Source: Tubulinosema ratisbonensis (lineage: Eukaryota; Microsporidia; Tubulinosematidae). From it: a stretch of 15,379 bases of DNA. Below the pieces are notes generated by a model. The model was given only the letters and a program-made list of their open reading frames with translations. It was not told where the DNA came from and did no database searches. This document shows positions 1 to 8,958 of this stretch, piece after piece. The stretch's first letter is position 1. Each line of letters begins with the position of its first letter. The DNA lies in assembly GCA_004000155.1 (NCBI GenBank), contig RCSS01000516.1, positions 3,338 through 18,716 on the forward strand, written 5' to 3'. A program made the translations under genes and the position numbers.

Positions 1-417
1 AGTCGTTACCCCAGTTGTCTGACATATGAGGGTTAAAAATTTTTTATTATTAAATATTATTTATTAAAATTAAATGGTTTAAATTAGTTTTCTTTTTTTT
101 TATTGGTTTTTATAAAATAAATAAAAAATTTTTTAAATTTAATTTATGTAGAAATCCAAAATTATTTTTTATAAATTTGTTCTATTTTNTATGACATTGT
201 TATCAAATCATACTATCTTAGAAGGCAGAAGTTTTTTTTACAATAATTCTAAAAAATCTTCTTTAATTTTCAACATCTATAATTAGGTTTATTATTATTT
301 AAATCGAAAGAATATAGAATCCTTTTACTTTAACTTACTTATTGTTATGTATTTTTACATAATATTAGACTTTTTTATGCTTAGTAACTTTTTTATACAC
401 AAAATAATTTTTTTTTA
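1..417. other. AT-rich stretch, no gene seen
   Basis: I see no open frame of useful length, no tRNA-like fold and no repeat unit here. It is T/A-rich spacer of the kind found between the other genes. It could contain the far 5' end of the relic that becomes legible from about 418, but I cannot read any of it. Confidence 0.5.
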
Positions 418-1254
418 AAAAGATTTCAGAATATACAATCTCTCCCAAAATTTGAATAACAAAAAATGTCTCTTTAGGAATGATTTGTACAATTTAATGC
501 AAATCGAATATTAAATTTTAGAAAATCTACATTAGAAGATATGAATGTCGTATTCTTTAAAGTTGATGGCATATTTTATTATAACCTTAAAACATTCTTA
601 AATTCAATTTGTTAAATTTTTTAACAAATATTTCTCTATATTAAATTTTTAGATGGATTTTATGTTTTATCAAAGTTAAGCTTTTAATTTCAGCAACCAA
701 GTCAATCGTGACCGTTTATTAATAACTTTTTTTAACTTTTTAACAAGTTTAGTTCGTATTTTATCCTATTTTTTAAGAACCAAATGATTTCATGTTATAA
801 AATTAAACTCTCGTGTGTTTATTCATATAGTATCCTTTTGCAAAATCATCTTTAGATAATTAAAAAAATATTTATGAAATGTTCTTAATGTTTTATCACC
901 ATCAATATACTGAAAATAGAAAGAAATAGGGTTAATCATGTTTTCTTATTTTTCTCAACAAATTCCTGTGTCAAAGCTTGCAAGGCAAGGTAGACTTAAG
1001 AAAATAATAGAGTATATGGGAGTAATTTTAGCGGGTTTAAAACTCACAGTAATTGTAAAATACCTAATTGTGTAGAAACTTATTTATTATATGTTTCATT
1101 GTGAATAGGTATTAATATTTTATATAGAAGGTGTAGCAAAAAAATCTTCGTATGGTATTCCCATCCTTTATTAACAAAAAAAATATTCAACAATAAATTA
1201 TCTTTAAGATTTAAACTTATTAACTTTATGTTACAAATTTTAAACAATACTTAA
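418..1254 (+). pseudogene. Decayed copy A of an unrecognised multicopy protein family
   Basis: Seen: one frame runs from 1000 to the TAA at 1252-1254 (about 84 codons) with a single internal stop, TGA at 1102-1104. It reads IPNCVETY, then INILYRR, KKIFVW (ATC at 1144), SH and TKK. Copy C on the opposite strand (6919-7044) gives the same series with substitutions, and the DNA of the two is about 80% identical by eye over some 125 bp (1061-1184). Further upstream, short coding-looking fragments in shifting frames (about 418-700) can be aligned loosely with the upstream part of copy C, for example YNL and QIF..FLD. Inference: an old pseudogene. No start codon or intact length survives, and the product family is not recognised. 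The 418-1000 part is much less certain than 1000-1254. Confidence 0.6.
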
Positions 1255-1689
1255 TAAATCGTAATTTAATTGTTATTCATCTTTACTACTTTTGTTCAAT
1301 TAGTATTTTTATTGTGCATATAACTAATTACAAAGATTAAATGGCCAAAATTCTCAGTTTTTGCACTTTAAAAATTGTTTTTTTTAATTGCTAAATGATC
1401 TTAAATATGTAAAATATTAAAATTATTAAACATTTAAAATATTTATTTAATATTTTGCTCTTTCAAGTAAGCAAAGAAAATTAATTTAAAAAATAATCAA
1501 TTATTTGATAAAAAAAAGTAAAACGAATTCTTTAATGCAACATAAAATAAAATACTATTTTATAAAAATTTGCATAATAAGAATGGATTTAAACAATTTT
1601 TTAATAAGTAAGTTTCTTAAATTAAAAATGATTTTCTACTTGAAAAATCAAAAAATAATTGAAATTTTTAGATTCAACTTACCTTTTAA
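1255..1689. other. AT-rich stretch, at most the tail of relic A
   Basis: No supported gene. A 74-codon plus frame from 1505 runs into the 3' end of the transporter gene on the other strand. It is rich in Lys, Asn, Ile and Phe, as random AT-rich DNA would be. A segment in it (FYLKNQK) faintly resembles a piece of copy C (HILNDKK), so it could be the 3' part of relic A. The spacing is about 140 bases too long compared with copy C, and I do not call it. Confidence 0.4.
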
Positions 1690-2874
1690 TCAAATCTTTT
1701 TGTTTTTAATAAAGAACGCAAAGATATAACCGCTTATTCCAACAAATGCCGTAACTAAGAAAAGGAACTTCAAACTCTCTGCAGTTTCATCGCGTAACAA
1801 AATATATCCAATCATTCCTGCCACACAAGGGGCTACTCCATTAAACAATCCATTGTACAAGGCTTGCGCAGTGGCAATCCTTTCCATACTGTTGTAATGT
1901 TTGGTAAGTCTTGTCACACCGTAACAAAGGAAACAAGAAAAAAATGCTTTGGGTATTTCTGCAACATAAAACAAAAAAACTGTTTTTTCAGTCAAAAATG
2001 AGTAAATCAGAGCTTTAGAAATACCAAACCCTGCTCCGATATAAACTAAATTAATACAACCATACCTCTTTTCAATTATAGGACAAATCAAGTCAGCCGC
2101 AAGTTCAGGAAGTGTCCTAAAAATATAAACATATGATTCGTTTTTAGTTTTACTAACCATTCTAGTATAAATGGTTTGGAAAGAAGACGTGCTTGTTCTG
2201 TGAATTCCTTGTAAAACTGCAAAAAGAAGAATTAAGAAATATTGTGAAAAAACAATCTCTCTCAAATTAATTATTAATGAAACTTTCTTTTGTTCTTCTC
2301 TCTTTTCTTCAATGTCTCTCGTACAGAAGTGTAAAAGTAAAAGCATAGGCACTGCGCAACACGAAAAATATAATAATGATTTGTATCTGGATACATCATT
2401 ATCACCTAAGTATTTTTTGGGCACGAAATGTCCTAAAGTTCTTCCAAAAATGAGAGACAACCTTAAAATAGAATAACACCACTTACTTTTATGTATAGTT
2501 GCCATGTTAACAGTCATAACTTCTACCATTGGTATTACTCCGCTGTTAAAAGCTTTCAAGGTAAAATCAATAAAAACCGTTTTAAAATTAAGGCTACTTT
2601 CTTTGATGTAATAAGTTATGTATCGCATGGTAAGAACATAAAAAGAAAGTGAAGTTAAACCAACAAGGTACCTTATCCTAAACTTATCACCTATCGTACC
2701 AAAGAAGTAAGCAGTTACTAACCTAGAAATGTCGTATGCGTTAAGCAATGCAATACTTCTGTTTGGCAATTTGGTCTGACTTTTAAGTATCTGTGAAATA
2801 TAATTATGGACCGAGTAGATAGCTGCGTAAGTAAAGAGATTTCCAAGAAACACCAAGAATAGCACGTATTTCAT
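1690..2874 (-). CDS. Major facilitator superfamily transporter, nucleoside-symporter/LacY-like
   Basis: A 394-residue integral membrane protein with about eleven to twelve hydrophobic segments. This is the usual MFS length. Seen: the loop-2/3 signature of the superfamily as GTIGDKFRIR (residues 59-68), a charged central loop between the two six-helix halves (about residues 188-212), and in the second half a run RIATAQALYNGLFNG, which resembles the region of LacY and nucleoside:H+ symporters after helix 10. Known: microsporidia import host nucleotides and other metabolites through expanded transporter families, including MFS proteins of this general type. Inference: it sits in the plasma membrane and imports a small metabolite, possibly a nucleoside or nucleotide; the substrate cannot be read from sequence. 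The ATG at 2874 is preceded by the motif ATACCCC and starts directly at the first hydrophobic segment. The gene stands alone on the minus strand, and its base composition is visibly richer in G and C than its flanks. Confidence 0.8.
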   Translation of the reverse strand: MKYVLFLVFLGNLFTYAAIYSVHNYISQILKSQTKLPNRSIALLNAYDISRLVTAYFFGTIGDKFRIRYLVGLTSLSFYVLTMRYITYYIKESSLNFKTVFIDFTLKAFNSGVIPMVEVMTVNMATIHKSKWCYSILRLSLIFGRTLGHFVPKKYLGDNDVSRYKSLLYFSCCAVPMLLLLHFCTRDIEEKREEQKKVSLIINLREIVFSQYFLILLFAVLQGIHRTSTSSFQTIYTRMVSKTKNESYVYIFRTLPELAADLICPIIEKRYGCINLVYIGAGFGISKALIYSFLTEKTVFLFYVAEIPKAFFSCFLCYGVTRLTKHYNSMERIATAQALYNGLFNGVAPCVAGMIGYILLRDETAESLKFLFLVTAFVGISGYIFAFFIKNKKI

Positions 2875-2876
2875 GA

Positions 2877-2883
2877 GGGGTAT
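2877..2883 (-). promoter_or_regulatory. ATACCCC start-proximal motif of the MFS gene
   Basis: Reading the minus strand, ATACCCC lies two bases before the ATG. The same heptamer precedes the HAD phosphatase start at 9633. CCC-like motifs immediately upstream of start codons are a known transcription-start signal in several microsporidia. G/C runs are rare in these flanks, so chance is unlikely. Confidence 0.6.
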
Positions 2884-3266
2884 GTTTTCTTATTTGTTTA
2901 AAAGGAGTTAAAGATCATACTTTATTTATTTTTAATAAAAAAATGAATTTTCTTTTTCTTGGATTTTTATTTTATGATCCTTGGATTGTTAATTTATATT
3001 TTTAGAAGATAAAGACATTTTTTTAATTTAGATTTTAAGATTTTTTTTAAATTTGATTTTTTTTATGATTTTTTTGACATTTTTTATAATATTTAATAAA
3101 TTTAACATTTAACTAAATTTTAATTAAGTATTTTATAAATTTAGTTGGAAATAGAACAATTAAATGTATTTTATTGTGTATTAGACAAAAAAAATCCTAA
3201 ATATTTATTTATTTTTAATTTTATTTTTTTAATATTTATTTTTTTAATTATTTTTTTAATATCCAT
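2884..3266. other. T-rich intergenic stretch
   Basis: Between the divergent MFS and Trm112 starts. It consists of long T and A runs without a readable frame. It must hold both promoters, but apart from the ATACCCC motif I see no distinct element. Confidence 0.5.
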
Positions 3267-3602
3267 ATGAAACCATTTTTATTAGAATTATTAAAATGTA
3301 ACAATTGTACAAACTTAACAAACTTATCTTTAAAAATAAAGAAATCAAAGAAAATAGAATATGACTTAGACAAATTACCAAGAATCCCATCAAAAGAACT
3401 GATAAACGAACTTAATCAAATATTTAAAGAGTGTAATGGATTTTATCTTGATAAGAGTGATATGAATAATTTATCAGAGGATAATGCTAAGTTAATTAAG
3501 CTTTTGTTTTGTAATGAAGTAATAGAAGGAGAGTTACATTGTAAAGGATGTAATGAAGAATATTTTATTAATGAAGGTATTCCTAGTTTTGTAAAGAATT
3601 AA
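3267..3602 (+). CDS. TRM112: Trm112, zinc-binding activator of methyltransferases
   Basis: A 111-residue protein. Trm112 is the small obligatory partner of several SAM-dependent methyltransferases acting on tRNA, rRNA and the release factor eRF1 (Trm9, Trm11, Bud23, Mtq2 in yeast). Seen: a zinc knuckle made of C11-x2-C14 near the start (LKCNNC) and C92-x2-C95 near the end, followed by the family's closing pattern EGELHC..C..EYFINEGIPSF, close to the yeast ending (EGEMKC..C, then IPNLL). The variable helical middle (about residues 35-80) is short, as expected for a microsporidian. Both cysteine pairs are kept, as in fungi, unlike human TRMT112, where they are mostly lost. The first in-frame ATG is used. 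The stop codon overlaps an AATAAA. The Trm112-Mtq2 complex of Encephalitozoon cuniculi is known, so presence here is expected. Confidence 0.93.
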   Translation: MKPFLLELLKCNNCTNLTNLSLKIKKSKKIEYDLDKLPRIPSKELINELNQIFKECNGFYLDKSDMNNLSEDNAKLIKLLFCNEVIEGELHCKGCNEEYFINEGIPSFVKN

Positions 3603-3606
3603 TAAA
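3601..3606 (+). terminator. AATAAA overlapping the Trm112 stop codon
   Basis: The last two bases of the TAA stop are the first two of an AATAAA polyadenylation hexamer. The same arrangement occurs at four other genes in the window, implying a 3' UTR of only a few tens of bases. Confidence 0.55.
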
Positions 3607-3689
3607 ATAAATATTATTTTTTAATTTATAATTGTATTGAAAAATATTAAATAAAAATTATTTTTTTATAAAAATAAATGAGAAATACA

Positions 3690-4380
3690 AACTTAACTTA
3701 TTATTACTCTTACCATAAAAGATAAAGTGTAAAATAATAAAACTCTTTTTATCCTGTGTCACCTTTTAAATGAGAAATTATTTGAATATTTGACAATAGT
3801 TGGTTAATTTTGTAAAATTATTATAATAAAGACATAATTTTATTATGATTTATACATTTATAGAATAAAGCGTTGGTCTAGTAAATATTTTAGGGTATAA
3901 TCTTACAAATATTATACTTTAATAGAAAGTATAACGAAAAAATCTTCGTATGGATTTCCCATCTCTAGGCAACAAAAAAATCTCACAATCATTATTTTTT
4001 CTATTTTTGAAAAAATAAGTAAATAAATGGGATCTCATGAAAAATTACAATTCAAGAAACTAATTAAAGAAATTATCTAAATTTATTTGTGAAAAGTGTC
4101 ATTGTTTCAGATATTTGTAAACAATTTTTTCATTATTGGTTATACCAAAAGAATCATAAAAGTATAATTAAATAAAGAATGTTTGTAAATAAAATTCTTT
4201 ATTTCAGTGAAATAAATTTACTGAACACTAATACTGTAACACTGTTTATTAAATAATTTTTGTGTCATTTTTATTTGTATATGACAGATACTAACTTTAA
4301 AAATAATAATCTATGTTTATTATAGTATCATAAAGATAAAGCTTAGATGTTTTAAAATAATTTAATCATCCATTCATTTT
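3690..4380 (+). pseudogene. Decayed copy B of the multicopy family
   Basis: Seen: at 3921-3981 the DNA matches the cores of copies A and C, and translates as NRKYNEKIFVW-ISH-(TAG)-ATKK with ATC at 3942. The same frame, broken by several stops, continues 240 bases downstream to MFVNKILY (ATG at 4179). This matches FSTKYLY of copy C, which lies 267 bases past its own core; both spacings are multiples of three. About 343 bases past the core (4285, one frame over) QIL..K matches HILNDKK of copy C, 348 bases past its core. The collinear spacing of three matches is the main support. Upstream (about 3690-3900) fragments look coding but cannot be aligned with confidence. Inference: a heavily mutated pseudogene; the outer limits are approximate. 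Confidence 0.55.
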
Positions 4381-5230
4381 TTAAATATTTTTTTTTTTGT
4401 AAAAATAAAAAATTTTTTTATTTTATAATATATGTAAAGAAAACATGACACCATGTAAATTTCTTATTTATTTACAAAAATATTCTATTTATTTTAGATT
4501 ATTAAATTAATTATTACAATCAAATGATATTAATACATTAAAAGATTGGATCATGTATTTATAATAAATAATTTATTAATTTAAATCAATGTTTTTTTTC
4601 TAAGAATATAAGTTAAAATTATTTTCAAGTGTGAAATAAAAATTATTCTCTTAAATATTGTATGATTAAAATTAAAAATACTATTTTTAAAAATAAAAGA
4701 AAAATAAAATAGAATATCCTTGTGATAAATTAAATTTAAGAAATAATATTCTTTTTTTGAGTTCTACTATGTATATTCTTATAATGATATTAGATTTACA
4801 TGTAATGCGAACACTTTATATAAAATTCTTAAATACTTTTTTTAATCCATCAGAATAAAATCTTAATAATTGATCTGTAAATTTACAGAAAGTACCAGTA
4901 ATAAATTAAAAAAATTTAATAACTGAGAATCACACTAATAAAATAAAAAAATTTATAAAAAATTCGACAAAAGACGCAAACTTAGATATACTTAATAACA
5001 CGGGGATACACTTAGGAAAGCATGAGAATTTTTTTGTATATAAATAAAAATATCTTTGCTAGTTTTTTATTACATTTTTATAAAGAAATACATTAAAACC
5101 TAAAAAGATAAAAAAATAACACCCCCTTTCCAAGAAAACATACCAATAAAAGTATATTTCTAACAATAAAATAAATTATTAATTTAATAAAAATTTACAC
5201 AAAAAATAATAAAATACTAATACAAAATTT
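4381..5230. other. AT-rich stretch, no supported gene
   Basis: No gene is supported. A G/C-richer patch at about 4955-5020 gives a roughly 43-codon minus-strand frame without a start codon (about 4938-5065). It may be another relic, but matches to the other copies are too weak. The rest is A/T runs between relic B and the 3' end of the elongase. Confidence 0.4.
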
Positions 5231-6034
5231 TTAATCAGTTTTCTTCTTTCCGTAAGTTTCTTTAGCAAATCTCATAAACAAAACATACAATCCTGCAACA
5301 TAACTTAAATTAATAATACCAGTTGCCATTTGAAGTCTTCTTAAATAAATTTCTTTAGAAAAAATATTGCCATAAACCATAAAAAGAACCCCTAAAATAA
5401 AACCAATAACAAATTGAGCAATTTGTAAATAAGTTAGCATAAACTTAAGCTTACTTTTTATACCCACAGTAGTGGCTGCGTAATAAAGGTACATAAAAGA
5501 ATGTACAAAAGAATTAAACAGAATAAAGATCCAAGAAATGTGACTCTGACTTTTGCACAAAAACCAACAACAAAAAATAGCACCTGTGTGGTGGTAAACC
5601 TGTAAAAAAGAAGCTGTTTTATTGTTAAAGTAAATTATAACAGTGTCAATTATTTCTATNTACTTAGAAATATAAAATATCCAAAAGAAATAATAAAGCT
5701 TAGACCAAAGAATACCAGAAGGATCATTGACAAAATCATTTAAACTTCTCTCCTTAAAAAAATTAAAAAGAATAAAAAAAGTATTTTTAAACACATGAAA
5801 AGAAAAGAATGACATGATAACATTATGACTGAACATTATTAATGTTAGGAATGATTTTAGCTCTCTTTTTACTGGTATAAGTTTCTTTTGGTTGTGTTTA
5901 TAGTTGTAAAATAAATAAATTAGGCCTGAGATGAGTGGTACTCTCCAATCTAAGCTTAATTTCACAAATGGTTGATCCATGAAGTAAGTGTTTGAGTGCA
6001 TAAAAGGGTTTATTTTATTTAAATTTATAAACAT
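5231..6034 (-). CDS. ELO-family very-long-chain fatty acid elongase (3-ketoacyl-CoA synthase)
   Basis: A 267-residue ER membrane protein of normal ELO length. ELO enzymes condense acyl-CoA with malonyl-CoA, the first step of chain elongation. Seen: several hydrophobic helices; the K-x2-E-x2-D block as SKxIEIIDT (123-131); the histidine box as QVYHH (145-149), in which the first histidine of HxxHH is a glutamine (codon CAG); and FNSFVHSFMYLYY further on, the family's N-x2-VH-x2-MY-x-YY motif. Codon 125 is TAN: Tyr if N is C or T, a stop if A or G. Since the frame continues intact with all motifs, Tyr is assumed. The first ATG precedes the family's usual N-terminal region. No AATAAA lies at the stop. 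The glutamine variant has been reported in a few algal elongases, so an active enzyme is still likely. Confidence 0.9.
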   Translation of the reverse strand: MFINLNKINPFMHSNTYFMDQPFVKLSLDWRVPLISGLIYLFYNYKHNQKKLIPVKRELKSFLTLIMFSHNVIMSFFSFHVFKNTFFILFNFFKERSLNDFVNDPSGILWSKLYYFFWIFYISKXIEIIDTVIIYFNNKTASFLQVYHHTGAIFCCWFLCKSQSHISWIFILFNSFVHSFMYLYYAATTVGIKSKLKFMLTYLQIAQFVIGFILGVLFMVYGNIFSKEIYLRRLQMATGIINLSYVAGLYVLFMRFAKETYGKKKTD

Positions 6035-6153
6035 AACTGACCAATCAGAATTATTTCCCTATTTAAACAAAATTGTGTCTTTTATTTAATTAATAAAATT
6101 AACAAAATAATTAAATTTATAAATAAAATAAAATTTAAAAATTATTATTAAAT

Positions 6154-8033
6154 TCATNTTATAAATAAACCACGGTGTATCTGTTCTATTCTATACTTTA
6201 AAAGAAAATATTGAATATATGCTTCATTTGTTTTTTGATTCTTTAAAATATAAGGGTAAAAATATGCACAATATGCAACGAAAGTTAAAATTACAGTGGG
6301 TTTGCAAGATACCCGAGGTGCTAATGAGTTTAATGCAACTAAATTAATAAAAAATCTAGTTTGAAGAACAATATCAAATAAAAATTTACAATCTGAATAG
6401 CATTTAAAACTACCTTCTTTTAAAGATGTTTCAATCTCAGTTTTTATTATTGGTGCTAAGAATTCAAACCTATAAATTAAAATTGTAAACAACGAAAAAA
6501 TAAGGCTAAGATTATCATATTGTATGCAATTTTGGTGAAAAATTTGAATAAATTCATTTAATTCTGGAAACAAAATTAATATTATTCTAAATTTTTTATC
6601 ATTCAAAATATGAATAATTGCGCTAAAATAGATATCCTGCATGCAAATATCTTTTGATTCATGATATTTTGCATATAAGTATTTCGTAGAAAATTCTTTT
6701 AATTTCAAAATATAATATTTCTTACAATTATAATACTCCATTAATATTGAATTATATTTTTTAATGATTAAACAATCATCGATTTTTGAGGTTTGGAATT
6801 GTAATTCATGATTTTCTAAAATTTTGTAAAATTCAAAGAATTTTCAATAAAACATATCTTTATTATAGAACAATGGAGCAATATTTAAAATAATAAATAA
6901 ATCTTTTAAAATAATTAGATTTTTTTTTGTTGCATAGGAATGGGAAATCTATACGAAGATTTTTTCGCTATACATTCTATATAAGAATATTAATACATAT
7001 TTAACAGAAACATACGGTAAAATATGTTTCTACATAATTAGGTATAGCTCGATTAAATTATTTTTTAGTTCTCTTGTCGATTGAAATTTGAAATAAAAAG
7101 ACTTGCAAGAAATATTATAAAAGAATATAAAATATTTAGTTTCATTCCAAAAAAGATTTTTAAAGATGATACTAATTAAAACATAAAAGTTCAAATTTTA
7201 AATAATGTCTTAAAGTAATGATAAGATTTTTTATAAAATAAAAATTCATCTAAGAATAGAATATTTGTACCTGGTTACTAAAATAAGCTTGGATATAGAT
7301 TTATAGTTCCTTTTTATTAGATTCAGTGAATTCTTTTAAAAACGTTATTCAAAATAATAGTATTAAAAAAATATTATAAATATTTTAACAAGCCAGATAA
7401 AATTAAAAACTTAAAATAAGATCAAATTAAATAGTATTTATAAAAAGATTAGTTCTTAAAAAAATACACATAACTGTTTTTTAAGGAGCCATAAAGTTAA
7501 AGTAAATAGTATGTTAAACCGTAAGTTTTTTATAAATTACCCACTTCATTTTTCAAATTCTTCTATTATGTTAATTTTTAAAAATTTGATATTAGATTGT
7601 AAAATTTTACATGTTTGTGGTGAATCATAACAAAATAATCAACGAAAAAAAATGATTCACTGATTATAAGTATATAATTAGATACTATAGATAATGCTTT
7701 CTTCTTTAAATAAGAAAAAAAAAGTTTTAACAAATAAGCAAGAAAGCCTTAAAACAGTGTCCTCACTGGTTCAAAAGTACCTACTTAGGATGAGACCACT
7801 AAAATATGACAATGTGAACAAGATGTATTATTTAAAAGACAAGGGTTAATTAAAAATTATCGTTTTGCTTTTTTTCTATTAAAAATGCAGTTTTATTCCG
7901 CGTACCAATAAAATATTTTGTTAAATTAAATTTGACCTGTGGTTATAAAATATCTTATTTGTCAACGTAGTTTATTTTTCAAAACTCCCATTTCAAAATA
8001 TCTCCAAAAATATAAATTATATTTTGATAAAAA
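6154..8033 (-). pseudogene. Long pseudogene (copy C) of the multicopy family; last 195 codons still open
   Basis: Seen: codons 6741-6154 form an open frame of 195 residues beginning with Met, but the coding pattern continues upstream in the same frame for about 35 more codons to TGA at 6844-6846, then again to TAG at 6949-6951. Copies A and B have TGG (Trp) at this second stop, so it is a disabling substitution. Near 6985 one extra base shifts the frame relative to copy A. Beyond it come IPNYVETY and, further upstream, long coding-looking pieces separated by stops and shifts: FLDEFLFYKK (about 7250), TLWLLKKQLCVFF (about 7480), TSEDTVLRLSC (about 7755), NLYFWRYFEMG (about 8000). Inference: the remains of a protein of roughly 600 residues, rich in Phe, Ile, Leu, Lys and Asn and probably mostly helical. 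I do not recognise the family. The 195-codon tail could still be expressed, but nothing shows that. Its penultimate codon (ANA) contains an N. Confidence 0.65.
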
Positions 8034-8177
8034 ATTTTAAATAATAATTGTTTTAAACTGCTAAATAAAGCAATAAATTATTTGATTTAAATTTATTTTT
8101 CAAAATTTTTTTAAATTAAATATTGTTTTTTTTTAAAATTAAAAATATATATTTAAATTAAAAATTTATTTTTTAAA

Positions 8178-8867
8178 ATGACAGAAAAAAATTTAACACA
8201 ATTCATTCCACTAAAAAATGACACAAACTCTTTTTCACCCCCAAACAAAGAAAAAATATACATATTCGACATAAATGAAACATTATACTTCGGAGACACC
8301 AACACAAAAACACTGCGCAGAGCAATGATAGTAAATTACTTGACAAAACTTGGTTACGAGGAGAAAGAATCATTTCAAAAATTAGAATACTTTTCTTGTA
8401 AATACGGTTGTATATTTAAAGGATTAAGAGAAGAATTAAACATAAAAGAATCACAGTTACAATTATTAGAATCATCATCAGATGATTTAAAAAGTGTGAT
8501 CAAAGAAGATAAAGAATTAAAAAATCTTCTATTAAAATTGAAAGGAAGAAAAGCATGTCTTACGAATGGTAGACCAAACCAAGCTAAGGAATGTTTAATG
8601 AATATTAATGTATTAGATTGTTTTGAGTATGTGTTTCATTGGGATGACAGTAGCACAGATTATATTATTAAGCCTAATAAGGAAGCTTATCTTTTTGTAC
8701 AAAATTATTTTAATGCTACGGCTGACCAAATTACTTTTTTTGATAATACAAATTTACATGTTAATGGTGCTAAGAGTGTAGGATGGAATGGTTATTTGGT
8801 TAGTGAAGAGGATGATATTAAGAAAATACTTAAGAGANCAGCCAATCATTTTTCATCTTTGATTTAA
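8178..8867 (+). CDS. HAD-superfamily phosphatase paralogue, Sdt1/Phm8-like, probably catalytically dead
   Basis: 229 residues, full family length. Yeast Sdt1 and Phm8 are pyrimidine/nucleotide 5'-nucleotidases or lysophosphatidate phosphatases. Seen: motif I as FDINETLY (D31, but N33 in place of the second Asp of DxDxT); a KYGCIFKGL segment matching the helical cap of Sdt1 (EYGLAIRGL); motif II LTNG (T129); motif III K165 in IIKPNKEAY; motif IV as FFDNTNLHVNGA (D189, with N190 in place of the metal-binding Asp). In HAD enzymes the second motif-I Asp is the general acid/base and the motif-IV pair binds Mg2+, so loss of both predicts a non-hydrolytic, binding or regulatory role. The sister gene at 8954-9633 has Asp at both positions. 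The frame is otherwise intact, which argues for retained function. AATAAA overlaps the stop; the sister's stop lies 86 bases away on the other strand. Confidence 0.85.
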   Translation: MTEKNLTQFIPLKNDTNSFSPPNKEKIYIFDINETLYFGDTNTKTLRRAMIVNYLTKLGYEEKESFQKLEYFSCKYGCIFKGLREELNIKESQLQLLESSSDDLKSVIKEDKELKNLLLKLKGRKACLTNGRPNQAKECLMNINVLDCFEYVFHWDDSSTDYIIKPNKEAYLFVQNYFNATADQITFFDNTNLHVNGAKSVGWNGYLVSEEDDIKKILKRXANHFSSLI

Positions 8868-8871
8868 TAAA
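8866..8871 (+). terminator. AATAAA overlapping the stop of the plus-strand HAD gene
   Basis: The hexamer begins on the second base of the TAA stop. The transcript probably ends inside the 86-base gap to the convergent paralogue. Confidence 0.55.
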
Positions 8872-8952
8872 TAAAAAAAAATGAAAATTTAATTATATTT
8901 TATTTATAAATTACAAAATAAAAAAATTTCAAATATTTATAAAAAAAATTTT

Positions 8953-8958
8953 TTTATT
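8953..8958 (-). terminator. AATAAA overlapping the true stop of the minus-strand HAD gene
   Basis: On the minus strand AATAAA includes the TAA at 8956-8954, which is the stop of the frame-corrected gene. Its presence there, rather than at the premature TGA at 9096-9094, supports 8954 as the genuine gene end. Confidence 0.5.

Noticed and set aside
938..1075. A 45-codon plus ORF with a hydrophobic end, like a small tail-anchored protein.
   Set aside because: From 1000 on, the adjacent frame carries the sequence shared with copy C (IPN-VETY), so this ORF's second half is out of phase with the conserved reading. The first half is unsupported.
1061..1184. The 125-bp repeat shared with 6919-7044, ending in a run of A, considered as a retroposon or solo LTR.
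   Set aside because: The shared DNA translates to one collinear protein segment in all copies, and the matches continue in protein space past the A run (a Lys-Lys codon pair). A coding relic explains it better than a poly(A) tail.
1505..1729. 74-codon plus ORF overlapping the 3' end of the MFS gene.
   Set aside because: Composition is what random AT-rich DNA gives (Lys, Asn, Ile, Phe), its end is antisense to a real gene, and no motif is visible.
4938..5065. G/C-richer patch with a 43-codon minus frame, weakly similar to the patch at 10230-10360.
   Set aside because: Shared stretches are only 6-8 bases with gaps and there is no start codon; not enough to call a relic or a repeat.
7620..7660. 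Perfect 9-base inverted repeat GTGAATCAT/ATGATTCAC with a 23-base loop.
   Set aside because: It lies inside pseudogene C, has no T run or flanking partner, and is short enough to arise by chance.
7766..7783. CTGGTTCAAAAG, resembling a tRNA T-loop.
   Set aside because: No acceptor, D or anticodon stems can be paired around it; no tRNA was found anywhere in the window.
7694..7849. A 51-codon plus-strand ORF with ATG and higher G/C than its surroundings, first considered a small protein.
   Set aside because: The opposite strand of the same stretch reads as coding fragments continuous with pseudogene copy C (for example TSEDTVLRLSC). The plus frame is better explained as its shadow, and it matches no small protein I know.
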